Origin: Actinokineospora spheciospongiae
GTDB taxonomy: Bacteria > Actinomycetota > Actinomycetes > Mycobacteriales > Pseudonocardiaceae
Assembly (NCBI RefSeq): GCF_000564855.1
Contig: NZ_AYXG01000027.1
Span: 1-64,000 of the forward strand
Direction of reading: 5' to 3'
Length of the DNA: 64,000 nt
The position numbers and the translations under genes are program-made. The notes below the pieces were generated by a model. That model saw nothing but the letters and a program-made list of their open reading frames with translations, was not told where the DNA came from and ran no database searches. Below are positions 8,400 to 16,918 of this stretch, piece by piece. Position 1 is the stretch's first letter; each line of letters begins with the position of its first letter.

Positions 8400-9135
8400 A
8401 CGCGAGCGCGACGCGCTGCTGGGGCAGGGCTTCCTGGCGGTGCCCTCGCTGTTCACCGCGGCCGAGGTGGCGGAGGTCGCCGCGGAACTGGACCGGCTGT
8501 TCGAGTCGTTCCCGGCGCTGCCCGCCACCAGCGTGCTGGACCTGGGGGCGACGGACGGCGACTTCGGCGCCGACGTGCCGGAGATCCTGTACCCGTCGGT
8601 GCTCTCGCCCGCGCTGCGCCGCTCGGCGGTGTTCCGGCGCAGCCGCGCCCTGGCCAGGCAGGTCCTCGGGCCGGGCACCTGGTTCCGGTTCGACCACAGC
8701 ATCCGCAAACCGCCCGGGTGCGGGTTCGAGACGGTGTGGCACCAGGACCGGGTGCACAAGCGGTCCGGCCTCGCCGAGCGGCGGCTCAACGTGTGGGTGC
8801 CGATGGGCGGCGTCGGGGCCCGCGACGGCTGCATGCGGTACGTGCCGCGCAGCCACCTCGGCGGTGTGCTGGCGCACGAGGAGGTGCCGGGGCGGCGGGG
8901 AGCGCTGCGGACGGTGGGCGTGGACGAGTCGGCCGCGGTCGACTGCCCGCTGCCGGTGGGCGGGGCGGCGATGCACCTGTTCGAGACGGTGCACTCCGCG
9001 CACCCGAACCTGGGGGAGGGGACGCGCACGGCGTGGATTCTCCAGTTCACCCGCCCTCGGGCGGTGGTGCCCGCCGCGAGCCTGGCCCACCAGGGCATCC
9101 ACCGGTGGCGGACGCGGTCCTGGCGTTCCCGGTGA
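8377..9135 (+). CDS. phytanoyl-CoA dioxygenase (PhyH) family protein
   Basis: This 252-residue protein looks like a non-haem Fe(II)/2-oxoglutarate dioxygenase of the PhyH group. It has the metal-binding H-Q-D motif (W-H-Q-D-R-V-H), a typical C-M-R-Y-V-P-R-S-H segment and a distal H in F-E-T-V-H-S-A-H-P-N followed by an Arg-rich strand that would bind 2-oxoglutarate. It starts at ATG 8377, overlapping the flippase-GT gene by 23 bp, so it belongs to the operon. A hydroxylase or halogenase-like step on a sugar, lipid carrier or polyketide-like substituent is possible; the substrate is unknown. Its place inside a polysaccharide operon is unusual. Confidence 0.75.
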   Translation: MPHTVVAERERDALLGQGFLAVPSLFTAAEVAEVAAELDRLFESFPALPATSVLDLGATDGDFGADVPEILYPSVLSPALRRSAVFRRSRALARQVLGPGTWFRFDHSIRKPPGCGFETVWHQDRVHKRSGLAERRLNVWVPMGGVGARDGCMRYVPRSHLGGVLAHEEVPGRRGALRTVGVDESAAVDCPLPVGGAAMHLFETVHSAHPNLGEGTRTAWILQFTRPRAVVPAASLAHQGIHRWRTRSWRSR

Positions 9136-9178
9136 GTCTGTGCGGTTCTGTCTTGTCCGGAGTGGAGAGGGGGCTCGG

Positions 9179-10192
9179 GTGACCGGGTTGAGCGGGTTGT
9201 CCGGTCGTCGGGTGCTGGTCGTGGGGAACTTCGGCAACGGCAACACCGGTGACGAGGCGCTGCTGGCGCGGGCGTTGCAGGAACTGCCCGCGACCGCGGA
9301 GGTGGGCGTGCTCTCGCGCAACCCCCGCATGGTCGAGTGGACCCACGCCGTGCCCGCGCGGCCGATGACCCCGCTGTCCTTCGCCGCCGCGCTGCGCTGG
9401 TGCCAGGCGGTGCTGGTCGTCGGCGGCGGCATGTTCGGCGCCGGGCTGCCGCCGCTGGTCCGGCTGCTGCCCTCGGTCGTCGCCGCGGCCGAGGCGGCCG
9501 GGCGCGACACCTTCTACCTGGCGATCGGGGTCTACCCGGGCACGCCCCCGCTGGCCATGCGCGGCCTGCGCGCCGCGGCCCGGGCGGGCCGGATCACCGT
9601 GCGCGACGAACTGTCGGTGCGCACGCTCGGGGTCGAGGTGCCGAACGTGGGCGACCTGGCGCTGCGACTGGAACCCGAATCGCCCGAGGCGGCGGACCGG
9701 GCACTGGTGGCCGCCGGGGTGGACCGCGACCGGCCGCTGCTGCTGCTGTCGTTGAAGGCGCTGCCGTCCGACGAGCGGATGGGGGTGGCTGTGGACAGTT
9801 GTTTGCGCGCCGCCCGGCGGTGGCGCGACCATGGTGGGGAAGTCGCGGCGGTGGCGCTGTCGACCCACGCGGACTACGGCCTCGGCCTGGCCCGGCGGGA
9901 CTCGGTGCTGGCCGGGGAACTCGCCGAGCGGCTCGGCGCCGACGTCCCGGTGGTCGGCCCGCAGTTGCCGCCGGGACTGGCGAAGGCGGTGGTGGGGCGG
10001 GCCTCGGCGGTGCTGGGGCTGCGGCTGCACGCGCTGGTGTTCGCGGTCGGCTCGGGGGTGCCGTGCGCGGGGTTCGCCTGGGAGGAGAAGACCCGCGCGT
10101 TCCTGGCCGAGTCGGCCGGGGCGACCGCGGTGTCCGGAGTGGACGACGTGGAGGACTGGGTGGAGCGGACCGTGGCGGAGGTGGTCGTGTGA
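9179..10192 (+). CDS. polysaccharide pyruvyl transferase family protein (CsaB-like)
   Basis: This 337-residue protein begins with the family's V-G-N-F-G-N-G-N-T-G-D-E-A-L signature and later has V-V-G-G-G-M-F-G, V-R-D-E-L-S and a C-terminal L-G-L-R-L-H-A segment. Members transfer a pyruvyl ketal from phosphoenolpyruvate to a hexose or ManNAc in cell-wall and exopolysaccharides, giving the polymer negative charge and in some bacteria an anchor for SLH proteins. GTG 9179 follows GGAGAGG at 9163-9169. The gene is 43 bp after the PhyH gene and its stop overlaps a small ORF (GTGTGA). Confidence 0.8.
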   Translation: MTGLSGLSGRRVLVVGNFGNGNTGDEALLARALQELPATAEVGVLSRNPRMVEWTHAVPARPMTPLSFAAALRWCQAVLVVGGGMFGAGLPPLVRLLPSVVAAAEAAGRDTFYLAIGVYPGTPPLAMRGLRAAARAGRITVRDELSVRTLGVEVPNVGDLALRLEPESPEAADRALVAAGVDRDRPLLLLSLKALPSDERMGVAVDSCLRAARRWRDHGGEVAAVALSTHADYGLGLARRDSVLAGELAERLGADVPVVGPQLPPGLAKAVVGRASAVLGLRLHALVFAVGSGVPCAGFAWEEKTRAFLAESAGATAVSGVDDVEDWVERTVAEVVV

Positions 10193-10344
10193 GCACGGCT
10201 CGGGTGATGCCCGTGGGCGCCGGGCGAGCGGTGCCTGCGGGCGCCGGGTGGGTGCTGCCTGCGCTGGGACGGGGTGGTCCTGCCTGTGCGGATCGGCCTG
10301 CGGTGGCGGGGGATGCCGGCTCTGGTGTGGGAGTGGGTTCGTGA
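10189..10344 (+). CDS. possible 51-aa coupling ORF, function unknown
   Basis: A 52-codon frame fills the gap between the pyruvyl transferase and the GT39-like gene exactly. Its GTG (10189) overlaps the upstream stop and its TGA (10342-10344) overlaps the downstream GTG (10341) by 3 bases. The product is rich in Gly, Ala, Pro and Val with no motif or membrane helix. It may be a translated spacer that carries ribosomes to the next gene, a real small protein, or chance in very GC-rich DNA. Confidence 0.3.
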   Translation: MSTARVMPVGAGRAVPAGAGWVLPALGRGGPACADRPAVAGDAGSGVGVGS

Positions 10345-11894
10345 CCGCGGTGGCTGTTCCCCCGGCGGGGGAACCGGTGGTGGTGTCGCACCGGCGGGCG
10401 CCCGGGGCCGGGTGGCTGGTGGGTGCCGGGGCGGCGGTGGTCGTGTTGGCGCTGGCCCTGCGGGTGTGGGGGCTGGTGACCGCCAACGAGTTGTTCATCG
10501 ACGAGGTGACCTACTCGCGGCTGGCGCTGTCGGTCAGCCGGGGTGAGTGGCCGAACCTGGCCGGGCAGCCGTTCCACCTGCACCCGCCGCTGACCTTCCT
10601 CATCAACGGCGCGGTGATCGACGTCTTCGGGCTCTCCGCCGACCCGACCTCGTTGGTGTTCCAGTTGCGGTGGGTCAACGCCGTGCTGGGGGCGGTGGGC
10701 GTGGGGCTGGCCTACGCGCTGCTGCTGCGGGTCACCCGGCCGTGGATCGCCGTGGTGGGTGCGGTCGTCCTCGCCGCCGACCCGTTCGTGCTGCGCAACG
10801 ACAGCCGGGTGATGCTGGAGACGCCCGCGTTCGTGTTCGTGCTCGCCGGGCTGCTCTGCGTCCTGTCGCGCAGGCGGTGGGTGGCGGTGCTGGGCGGGGT
10901 GCTGCTGGGCCTCGCCGTGGTGGCCAAGGACGTCGCGGTCGTGCCCGCCCTGCTGCCCCTGGTGCTGGCGGTCGTGTGGCGCAAGACGATGCCGGTGCGG
11001 CAGGGACTGGCTGTGGTCGCGGCCGGGCTCGTGCCCTACGCCGCCTACCTCGTGGCGCTGGGGGTCACCGGGCGGTTGCCGGGCTGGTGGGCGGCGAAGG
11101 TCGGCGGGGTGCGGCGGATGGCCGGGCTGGACCAGATCACCGGGTTCAACTCCGCGCAGGCACCGAGCCTGCTGGACGCGCTGATCTCGCAGTTGACCCG
11201 GTTCGGCACGTCCTACGTGCTGCTGGGCCTGGCGGTCCCGGCCGGGCTGTGGGCGCTGCGGTCCACGCGGGCCGACCGGCGGCTGGTCGGGCTGGTCGCC
11301 TCGGTGATGGGGCTGCTCGGCCTCTTCGCGCTGGCCTTCGGCACGCTCGAGGAGCAGATGGGCTACTTCGTCGTGGTGCCGGGCGTGCTCGCCGTGGGCA
11401 TCGCCTTCACCGAACCGCCCCGGTGGACCCTGCGCGCCCGACCGGTGTTCACCGTCGCGGCGGCGCTGGTGGTGCTGGCGGGGTTGGCGTCGGCCATCCA
11501 CGCCCGCAGCGTCCGCGACAACGCCTACCAGCAGGCCCGGGCTTACCTCGACACCCAGGTGCCGCCGGGGTCGCGGGTCGGGTTGACGTCCCCGACGGCG
11601 CAGTTCGCTCTGCACTCCGGCGAGGGCAACGACCTGCACGTGGGCACCTGGGTGTCGTTGGGCGCCCTGCGGCAACACCGGGCCGACTACGTGCTCACGC
11701 AGAGCCGCCCACTGAGCCAGGGCTACGGCTACGCCTCACCGGACCTGCTGCCCTGGCTGGCGAAGCACGCCCAGCCGGTGTTCACCTTCTCCGGCCCGAC
11801 CGGCGGCGACACCGTCGTCTGGAAGTTGTCGCAGGCGGAGTTGGACGCGGCGGTGAGCCGGGGGCAGCTCATCCCCGAGGTGGTGACGCCGTAG
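10341..11894 (+). CDS. GT39-like polyprenyl-phosphate-sugar glycosyltransferase, membrane protein
   Basis: This 517-residue polytopic protein has about twelve membrane helices and a soluble C-terminal part (from about residue 385). The first extracellular loop carries F-I-D-E-V-T-Y, in which the Asp-Glu pair is the catalytic signature of PMT/ArnT-like GT-C enzymes, and H-P-P-L-T-F follows. Such enzymes take a sugar from a polyprenyl phosphate on the outer face and attach it to a polymer or lipid, which fits the first gene of this operon as donor maker. GTG 10341 follows no strong Shine-Dalgarno, so translation may depend on coupling to the small ORF before it. It is the last operon gene. Confidence 0.85.
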   Translation: MTAVAVPPAGEPVVVSHRRAPGAGWLVGAGAAVVVLALALRVWGLVTANELFIDEVTYSRLALSVSRGEWPNLAGQPFHLHPPLTFLINGAVIDVFGLSADPTSLVFQLRWVNAVLGAVGVGLAYALLLRVTRPWIAVVGAVVLAADPFVLRNDSRVMLETPAFVFVLAGLLCVLSRRRWVAVLGGVLLGLAVVAKDVAVVPALLPLVLAVVWRKTMPVRQGLAVVAAGLVPYAAYLVALGVTGRLPGWWAAKVGGVRRMAGLDQITGFNSAQAPSLLDALISQLTRFGTSYVLLGLAVPAGLWALRSTRADRRLVGLVASVMGLLGLFALAFGTLEEQMGYFVVVPGVLAVGIAFTEPPRWTLRARPVFTVAAALVVLAGLASAIHARSVRDNAYQQARAYLDTQVPPGSRVGLTSPTAQFALHSGEGNDLHVGTWVSLGALRQHRADYVLTQSRPLSQGYGYASPDLLPWLAKHAQPVFTFSGPTGGDTVVWKLSQAELDAAVSRGQLIPEVVTP

Positions 11895-12301
11895 TGCCGA
11901 ACCCACCCGGCCGCGCCTGACGGGGCACCTCGGGTTCCTCCCCGCGTGCCGCCGGTCTTCCCGGCGCGGGGCGTTTCCGGGACGTCCTCGGCTCGTTGAG
12001 TCGGATGTGGCTCCGCGCCCGGGGGATGAGCCGTCCTCGCGGGCGGTGGGAGTCCTGGTCACGCCCGCGCCGCCCGGAGGGCCGCGGGCGGGGCACCGGA
12101 CCGGGCGGGGGTTCCGGCAGGCGTCGGGGGCCTGCCGGAACCCCCGCCCCACCCGATCAGCGTCCCGGCTTGCCGCACCGCCGGGACGTTCCTTCGATCG
12201 GTGTGTGTGGCCCGTCCCGGACAGGTGATGCCGGGGTTCCCGGGTTGTCACGTCGGATGCCGAACACGCAGTCTGCGATGACTACCGTGAGGAGAGCAGC
12301 C
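11895..12301. other. 407-bp intergenic region with strong hairpins
   Basis: No gene was found. The region contains GC-rich hairpins, first one around 11938-11971 (CCCCGCG pairing with CGCGGGG) just after the GT39-like gene, and then the long perfect hairpin at 12103-12149. It separates the polysaccharide operon from an independently expressed orphan gene. Confidence 0.6.
12103..12149 (+). terminator. perfect 20-bp hairpin, probable terminator
   Basis: Arms 12103-12122 and 12130-12149 are exact reverse complements (first arm begins GGGCGGGGGTTCCGG) around a 7-nt loop. There is no T-run, which is common for actinomycete terminators. It lies about 200 bp past the polysaccharide operon and 150 bp before the next gene. 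Confidence 0.6.
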
Positions 12302-12823
12302 ATGTCGGACCCGGCGAGATTCCCATCCGCAGACGACCAGCCGTTCGTTCCCAAGGGACCACCCCTCACCCTGCCCGGCGAGGCGGCGGCGGTCAGCCCG
12401 GACACGTGGTACCGCTGCAAGGCGGACTTCCTGAGCAACAACGGGAAGACAATGATCCCCGGGTACCTCGGCCCGCGCAGTGACTGGCCCTCGAACGTGG
12501 CGTTCGCGGACTACATCGTCATGTACGAGGACATCGATTCCGCCTGCCAGTTCCAATTGCAAGAGGTGGACGAGCAGGGGTGGGCGCGCTGGTTGATCAA
12601 GAAGGACGGCTACCACCTCGACTTGAAGAGCACCGGCTGGTTCTACCGGGCGTCGTACTACACCACGCGCTTCGCCGTTGTGGACGGGATGCTGCTCAAC
12701 GACTACTGGGGCGGACCCGCGTGCGCCGACTTCCGCGGCGGTGTGGTCCCCGACGGCTACTACGTCGGCCAAGACCTGGGTGAGGCGTTCAGGTTGAAGA
12801 ACTGCCTGCTCGAGCCCGTCTGA
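12302..12823 (+). CDS. hypothetical protein, 173 aa
   Basis: No family was recognised. The protein is soluble, without signal peptide or membrane helix, and unusually aromatic: many Tyr and Trp (W-Y-R-C, S-D-W-P-S-N, G-Y-H-L-D-L, W-F-Y-R-A-S-Y-Y, N-D-Y-W-G-G). The pattern of short beta-strands between turns suggests an all-beta fold such as a lectin- or lipocalin-like domain, but that is a guess. Three Cys are present. The start ATG 12302 has GAGGAGAG ideally placed; two upstream in-frame ATGs (12257, 12278) lack a ribosome-binding site. It is flanked by hairpins and is probably monocistronic. Confidence 0.7.
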   Translation: MSDPARFPSADDQPFVPKGPPLTLPGEAAAVSPDTWYRCKADFLSNNGKTMIPGYLGPRSDWPSNVAFADYIVMYEDIDSACQFQLQEVDEQGWARWLIKKDGYHLDLKSTGWFYRASYYTTRFAVVDGMLLNDYWGGPACADFRGGVVPDGYYVGQDLGEAFRLKNCLLEPV

Positions 12824-13020
12824 CCGGACGACCGGCACGAGCGGGTGCCGCGCCCGGGACGTTCACCCCCGCCGGACCGGCCACGGAATCCACCCCTCCT
12901 CGTCGCGCTGCGGGCGGCCACCGGCACCGTGCCCGGCTGAACGGGCCGGGCTGGGCGAACAACGCGCGGCGGGTGGGTGACCGGGAGTTGAACTCGGGAG
13001 CCCACCCGCACCCGCGTGCC

Positions 13021-13026
13021 TAGACT
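13021..13026 (+). promoter_or_regulatory. candidate -10 element for the kinase gene
   Basis: TAGACT fits TANNNT and lies 48 bp before the kinase start. An 11-bp palindrome GAGTTGAACTC sits about 30 bp upstream (12986-12996). No good -35 is visible. Confidence 0.3.
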
Positions 13027-13074
13027 CCGGACTCCCGGGCCCCGCACCGGGCTCACGCTGGAGTGCGAGGTTCG

Positions 13075-14910
13075 ATGGTGCGCGACGAAGTGACCCGCTA
13101 CCGGCTCGTGCGGTTGCTCGGCCGCGGTGGCATGGGCGAGGTGCACGTCGCCGAGGACACCATGCTGCACAACCGGCAGGTGGCGTTGAAGCTGCTCTCG
13201 GCGGGGGCGCTGACCGACCCGGACCTGGAGCGGCGGTTCCGGCAGGAGTGCGAACTGGCCGCGCAGATCGACCACCCGAACGTGCTGCCGGTCTACAACT
13301 ACTCCGTGGGCGAGAAGCCCTACATCGCCATGCGCTACGTCGACGGCACCGACCTCTCCACCGAGATCAAGGCCCACCCGGGCGGCCTCGACCCGGAGCG
13401 GGCGGTGCACGTGGTCTCCCAGGTCGCCGCGGCGCTCGACGCCGCGCACCGCAAGCACCTGCGGCACCGGGACGTGAAGCCGTCGAACATCCTGCTGGAG
13501 CAGGTCTCCGCGGCGGGCGGCGAGCACGCCTGGCTGTTCGACTGGGGGATCGCGCAGCCGATCGAGGCGCAACCGCTGACCGGGCTCAACCAGATCGTCG
13601 GCACCCCGCACTACATCGCCCCGGAGCGCCTGGACGGCACCAGGTCCGACCACCGCGCCGACGTCTACGCCCTCGCCGTGGTGCTCTACGAGTGCCTCAG
13701 CGGGCGGCGGCCGTTCGCCGGGGACGACATGTCCGTGCTGGTCGCGCACATGCAGACCCCGCCCCCACCGCTCCCGGAGTCGATCGGCGACGGGCTGCGC
13801 GCGGTGGTGGCCAAGGGCCTGGCCAAGAAGCCGGACGAGCGCTACCAGAGCGCGGGCGACCTCGCCGCCGCCGCGCGGGAAGCCCTCCGCGACGAGCAGC
13901 TCAGCCGCCTGCGGGCATCGCTGGCGGGGGAATTGGCGGCCGGTAAGCCCAAGCGCGGCCGGTCGGCCACCCCGCAGAAGCGATTACCGGCGTGGCCGCG
14001 CGGGCGGGGAACCGGAGCACCGAAGCGGTCGGCGCCCGCCGAACCAGACGGGCGGACGCCCGCCGGGCCGGAAGGGCGGCAGCCAGGGGAACCGGGGAGG
14101 GGGACGCCCGCCGGGCCACAGGGGCGGATGCCCGCTGGTTCGGAGGGCTGGCCGCCTGCCGGACCGGAAGGGCGGACGCCTGCCGGTCCGGAGAGGTGGG
14201 AACCTGCTGGGCCGGAGGGCCGGGGGCCTGCTGGTTCAGAGGGCTGGGTGCCTGCCGGGTCGGAGGGGCGGGGGCCTGCGGGGCCGGAGGCATGGGCGCC
14301 TGGTGAGTCGGAGGGACGTGGGCCTGCCGGTTCGGAGGGTTGGGTGCCTGCCGGGTCGGAGGGTCGGAAGCCTCCGGGACCGGAGGCGTGGGTGCCTGAT
14401 GGGCCGGAGGGGCGTGGTCCTGCTGGTTCGGCGGCGTGGGCGCCTGCTGGATCAGAGGGTCGGGGGCCTGCGGGGTCGGAGAGGTGGGTGCCTGGTGGCT
14501 CGGCGGGGCGGGAGCCTGCCGGGTCGGAGGGGGCGCCTGCGAGGGCGGGGTGGCGGAGGTTCATCGGGTCGGAGACGTGGTTGTTCGGTGGGGAGGGGGA
14601 GCGGGCGCCTGCCGGGACCGGGGCGGTGGAGCCGGGGGCGCGGGGGCCGGGGGAGTCCGCGACCGGTCGGGCCGGGGGGCGCTTGGCGGGGGTGCGCGTG
14701 CCCGAGGTGGTGGCCGGGGGCGCGGTCGGTGGGATCGTCGGCGGTGCGCTGGTGTTCAGCGGGGTCGCCGGGGTGTGGATTCTGTTCGCCTTGGCGGTGG
14801 CGGGCGCGCTGTTGGCGTTCGGGGTGCGCGGGCCCGCCGCGCCGCCGGGGCCCGCGCGGCCGGATGACCACACCCGCGACGCGGGAGGGCTCCCGCCACC
14901 GCGGCCCTAA
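13075..14910 (+). CDS. membrane Ser/Thr protein kinase with octapeptide-repeat tail
   Basis: The 611-residue protein has a Hanks-type kinase domain at about 10-270: Gly loop G-R-G-G-M-G-E-V (16-23), Lys39, catalytic H-R-D (131-133) with K-P-S-N, and G-T-P-H-Y-I-A-P-E. The Mg-binding DFG is D-W-G (156-158), an uncommon variant. Residues 321-488 are some twenty tandem octapeptides of consensus P-A-G-(P/S)-E-G-(R/W)-x, many alternating between R and W forms. Two hydrophobic helices follow (about 544-562 and 565-583). The domain order kinase, Pro-rich linker, membrane resembles actinobacterial Pkn kinases, but there is no PASTA domain. The neighbouring FHA protein is a likely phospho-binding partner. 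Confidence 0.9.
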   Translation: MVRDEVTRYRLVRLLGRGGMGEVHVAEDTMLHNRQVALKLLSAGALTDPDLERRFRQECELAAQIDHPNVLPVYNYSVGEKPYIAMRYVDGTDLSTEIKAHPGGLDPERAVHVVSQVAAALDAAHRKHLRHRDVKPSNILLEQVSAAGGEHAWLFDWGIAQPIEAQPLTGLNQIVGTPHYIAPERLDGTRSDHRADVYALAVVLYECLSGRRPFAGDDMSVLVAHMQTPPPPLPESIGDGLRAVVAKGLAKKPDERYQSAGDLAAAAREALRDEQLSRLRASLAGELAAGKPKRGRSATPQKRLPAWPRGRGTGAPKRSAPAEPDGRTPAGPEGRQPGEPGRGTPAGPQGRMPAGSEGWPPAGPEGRTPAGPERWEPAGPEGRGPAGSEGWVPAGSEGRGPAGPEAWAPGESEGRGPAGSEGWVPAGSEGRKPPGPEAWVPDGPEGRGPAGSAAWAPAGSEGRGPAGSERWVPGGSAGREPAGSEGAPARAGWRRFIGSETWLFGGEGERAPAGTGAVEPGARGPGESATGRAGGRLAGVRVPEVVAGGAVGGIVGGALVFSGVAGVWILFALAVAGALLAFGVRGPAAPPGPARPDDHTRDAGGLPPPRP

Positions 14911-14976
14911 CGTCGTGCACGACCGGCCCGCACCGACCGGCACGACCGGCCCGCACCGACCAAGGAGCCCCCGTCG

Positions 14977-15756
14977 ATGGGCATGTACTTCCTCGAACCG
15001 CTGACGCCGAGCCTGCTGCGGCACGAGCCGCTGCTCGGCGGTGCCCCGGCGCCGGTGGGCGCGCTGTTCGTCCTCGGCGAGGAGGGCGGGTACGCCGCGG
15101 CGCCGCGCGCGCACAGCACGCTGGTGCTCGGCCGCAACAGCCCCGACGTGCACGTGACCGTCGGGGCCGGGGACTGGTACGTCAGCCGGGAGCACGCCAC
15201 GCTGCGCTGCGCCCCGGACGGGCGGTGGACGCTGCGCAACGGCGGCAGGCTGCCGATCCGCATCTCCGACGCGCCCGCGCTGCTGCACGAGCACGAGACC
15301 ACCGTGCCGCACGGCTACGCCCCGCTCTACATCCAGGGCAGCCGCCTGCACGTGGTGGAGCTGCTGGTCAGCTCGGGGCGGCGCGGTGCGGACCGGGTGC
15401 GCCCGGAGACCGGCACCCGCGACCTGGCCTGGCCGCTGTCGCCGCGGGAGCGGCTGGTGCTGGTGGCCCTGTTCCAGTTGTACCTGCTGCGCGCCGACGA
15501 CGCGCACCCGCTGTCCTGGAACGAGACCAGCCGCAGGCTCAACGAGGTCCCCCGCCAACGGGGGTGGACCGACCGGCGGGCCGAGCACGCCGTGGACGGG
15601 GTGCGCAAGCGGTTGGCCGCGGCCGGGGTTGCGGGGGTCACCGCCGACTCGGCGCCCCCGGACGCCATCAAGCGCAACCTGCTGCGGGTCCTGCTCGACA
15701 CCGCCACCCTCGTGCCGCCCGACCTGCGGCTGCTGGACACAGGAACAGGAGATTGA
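14977..15756 (+). CDS. FHA-domain protein
   Basis: This 259-residue cytoplasmic protein has an FHA domain at about 46-125 with the phosphothreonine-binding features L-G-R (51-53), S-R-E-H (70-73) and N-G-G (88-90). The C-terminal half (about 140-259) is charged and helical, with W-N-E-T-S-R-R-L-N and E-H-A-V-D-G-V-R-K-R-L, reminiscent of the winged-helix region found after FHA in other actinobacterial proteins; DNA binding is possible. It lies 66 bp after the kinase gene and immediately before two substrate-binding genes, so it probably binds the phosphorylated kinase or a kinase target. Confidence 0.85.
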   Translation: MGMYFLEPLTPSLLRHEPLLGGAPAPVGALFVLGEEGGYAAAPRAHSTLVLGRNSPDVHVTVGAGDWYVSREHATLRCAPDGRWTLRNGGRLPIRISDAPALLHEHETTVPHGYAPLYIQGSRLHVVELLVSSGRRGADRVRPETGTRDLAWPLSPRERLVLVALFQLYLLRADDAHPLSWNETSRRLNEVPRQRGWTDRRAEHAVDGVRKRLAAAGVAGVTADSAPPDAIKRNLLRVLLDTATLVPPDLRLLDTGTGD

Positions 15757-15760
15757 CGTT

Positions 15761-16918
15761 GTGGTGCAACACGGACGGGCTCCGGTGACCGCGCCGGGGA
15801 GGCGCGGGGGCACGGCGCGGCTGGTGGCGCTGGTGCTGGGCGTGGCGATCATCGCCGTCGTCGCGGTCTACGTGGCCAAGGGCGGTGGGAGTGGCGCTGC
15901 GGGTGGGTCCTGTGTGGACGAACCGGTGGCCGAGGTGCACGGGGTGATCGGGTCGGAGAAGGAGGAGTTCTTCCGCGACCCCAGGGTCGTCGAGCGGTTG
16001 CGGTGCCTGGCGCTGCGGGTCGTGGTGGACTCCAGGGGGTCGTTGGACATGGTGGACCCGCTGCGGCGGGAGGGGCACGGCTACGACTTCGCCTTCCCCG
16101 GCAGCCGCACCACCGCCCGGGAGATCCTGGACGACCAGGCGATCCGGCACGAGCTGCCCGCGCTGGACCCGTACGAGGTCTTCTCCTCGCCGATGGTCAT
16201 CGCCACGCTGTCGGAGACGGTCACCACGCTCAGGGCCAACGGCGTCGTGCGGTCGGTGGCCGACCAGGACGTGGTCGACCTCGGGCGGGTGCTCGAACTC
16301 GTCAGCGCGGGTACGACGTGGAGCGCGCTGAACGCGGACGGCCCCGCCACCGACCAGACCCCGGTGCTGCTGTACTCCACCGACCCGGACGCCTCGAACT
16401 CCGGGTTCCTGCTGCTGGCCGCCGCCGCGTGGACCCGCAACCAGAACCGGGCCGAGATCGGGGCGGAGAACATGGCGGCGGTGGCGGCCCAGGTGTGCCC
16501 GCTGTTCGCCGCGCAGGGCGGCAGCAAGCCGATCAAGAGCCAGGACCTGTTCGACCAGTACGCCGGGCAGAACCCGCGCACCTCGATGGCGTTCGTCTAC
16601 GAGTCGCAGTACCTGTCGGCGAAGGTGCTCCCCGAGGGCCACGACGTGCTCTACCCGAACCCGGGGATCGCCTCGGTGCACACGCTGATCGCGCTCGACG
16701 CGAAGGGGCAGCGGGTCGGGCAGGTGCTGCGCGACGACGACGAGCTGGCGCGGTTGGTGGCCGAGCACGGGTTCCGGCCGCAGGGGCGGACCGTGCAGCC
16801 CAAGGGGTTGGCCGACCCGCCGGTGACCGCGGCGGAGTCGCCGTCGTTCGACGAGATGCGGTCGCTGGTCGACCGGTTGGTGGCCATGCGGGCGTCCGGG
16901 AAGAGGTGTGGGGGATGA
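15761..16918 (+). CDS. membrane-anchored substrate-binding protein (type 2 PBP-like)
   Basis: This 385-residue protein has a short basic N-terminus and one membrane helix (about 21-39), so the rest should face outward. The extracellular part resembles bacterial extracellular solute-binding proteins of the molybdate/phosphate kind, with the loop T-D-P-D-A-S-N-S-G-F that recurs almost unchanged in the next gene product. Two or three Cys may form disulphides. There is no ABC permease nearby, so it more likely senses a ligand than feeds a transporter. GTG 15761 follows CAGGAG at 15746-15751. Its stop overlaps the next start (ATGA). Confidence 0.75.
   Translation: MVQHGRAPVTAPGRRGGTARLVALVLGVAIIAVVAVYVAKGGGSGAAGGSCVDEPVAEVHGVIGSEKEEFFRDPRVVERLRCLALRVVVDSRGSLDMVDPLRREGHGYDFAFPGSRTTAREILDDQAIRHELPALDPYEVFSSPMVIATLSETVTTLRANGVVRSVADQDVVDLGRVLELVSAGTTWSALNADGPATDQTPVLLYSTDPDASNSGFLLLAAAAWTRNQNRAEIGAENMAAVAAQVCPLFAAQGGSKPIKSQDLFDQYAGQNPRTSMAFVYESQYLSAKVLPEGHDVLYPNPGIASVHTLIALDAKGQRVGQVLRDDDELARLVAEHGFRPQGRTVQPKGLADPPVTAAESPSFDEMRSLVDRLVAMRASGKRCGG

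Noticed and set aside
4884-9098. 1404-codon minus-strand open frame opposite the polysaccharide genes
   Set aside because: Very high-GC DNA leaves antisense frames open; the plus-strand genes have clear motifs and codon bias, the antisense product is low-complexity.
12981-13012. tRNA-like T-arm (GAGTTGAACTC)
   Set aside because: No matching acceptor, D- or anticodon arms around it; it is only an 11-bp palindrome.
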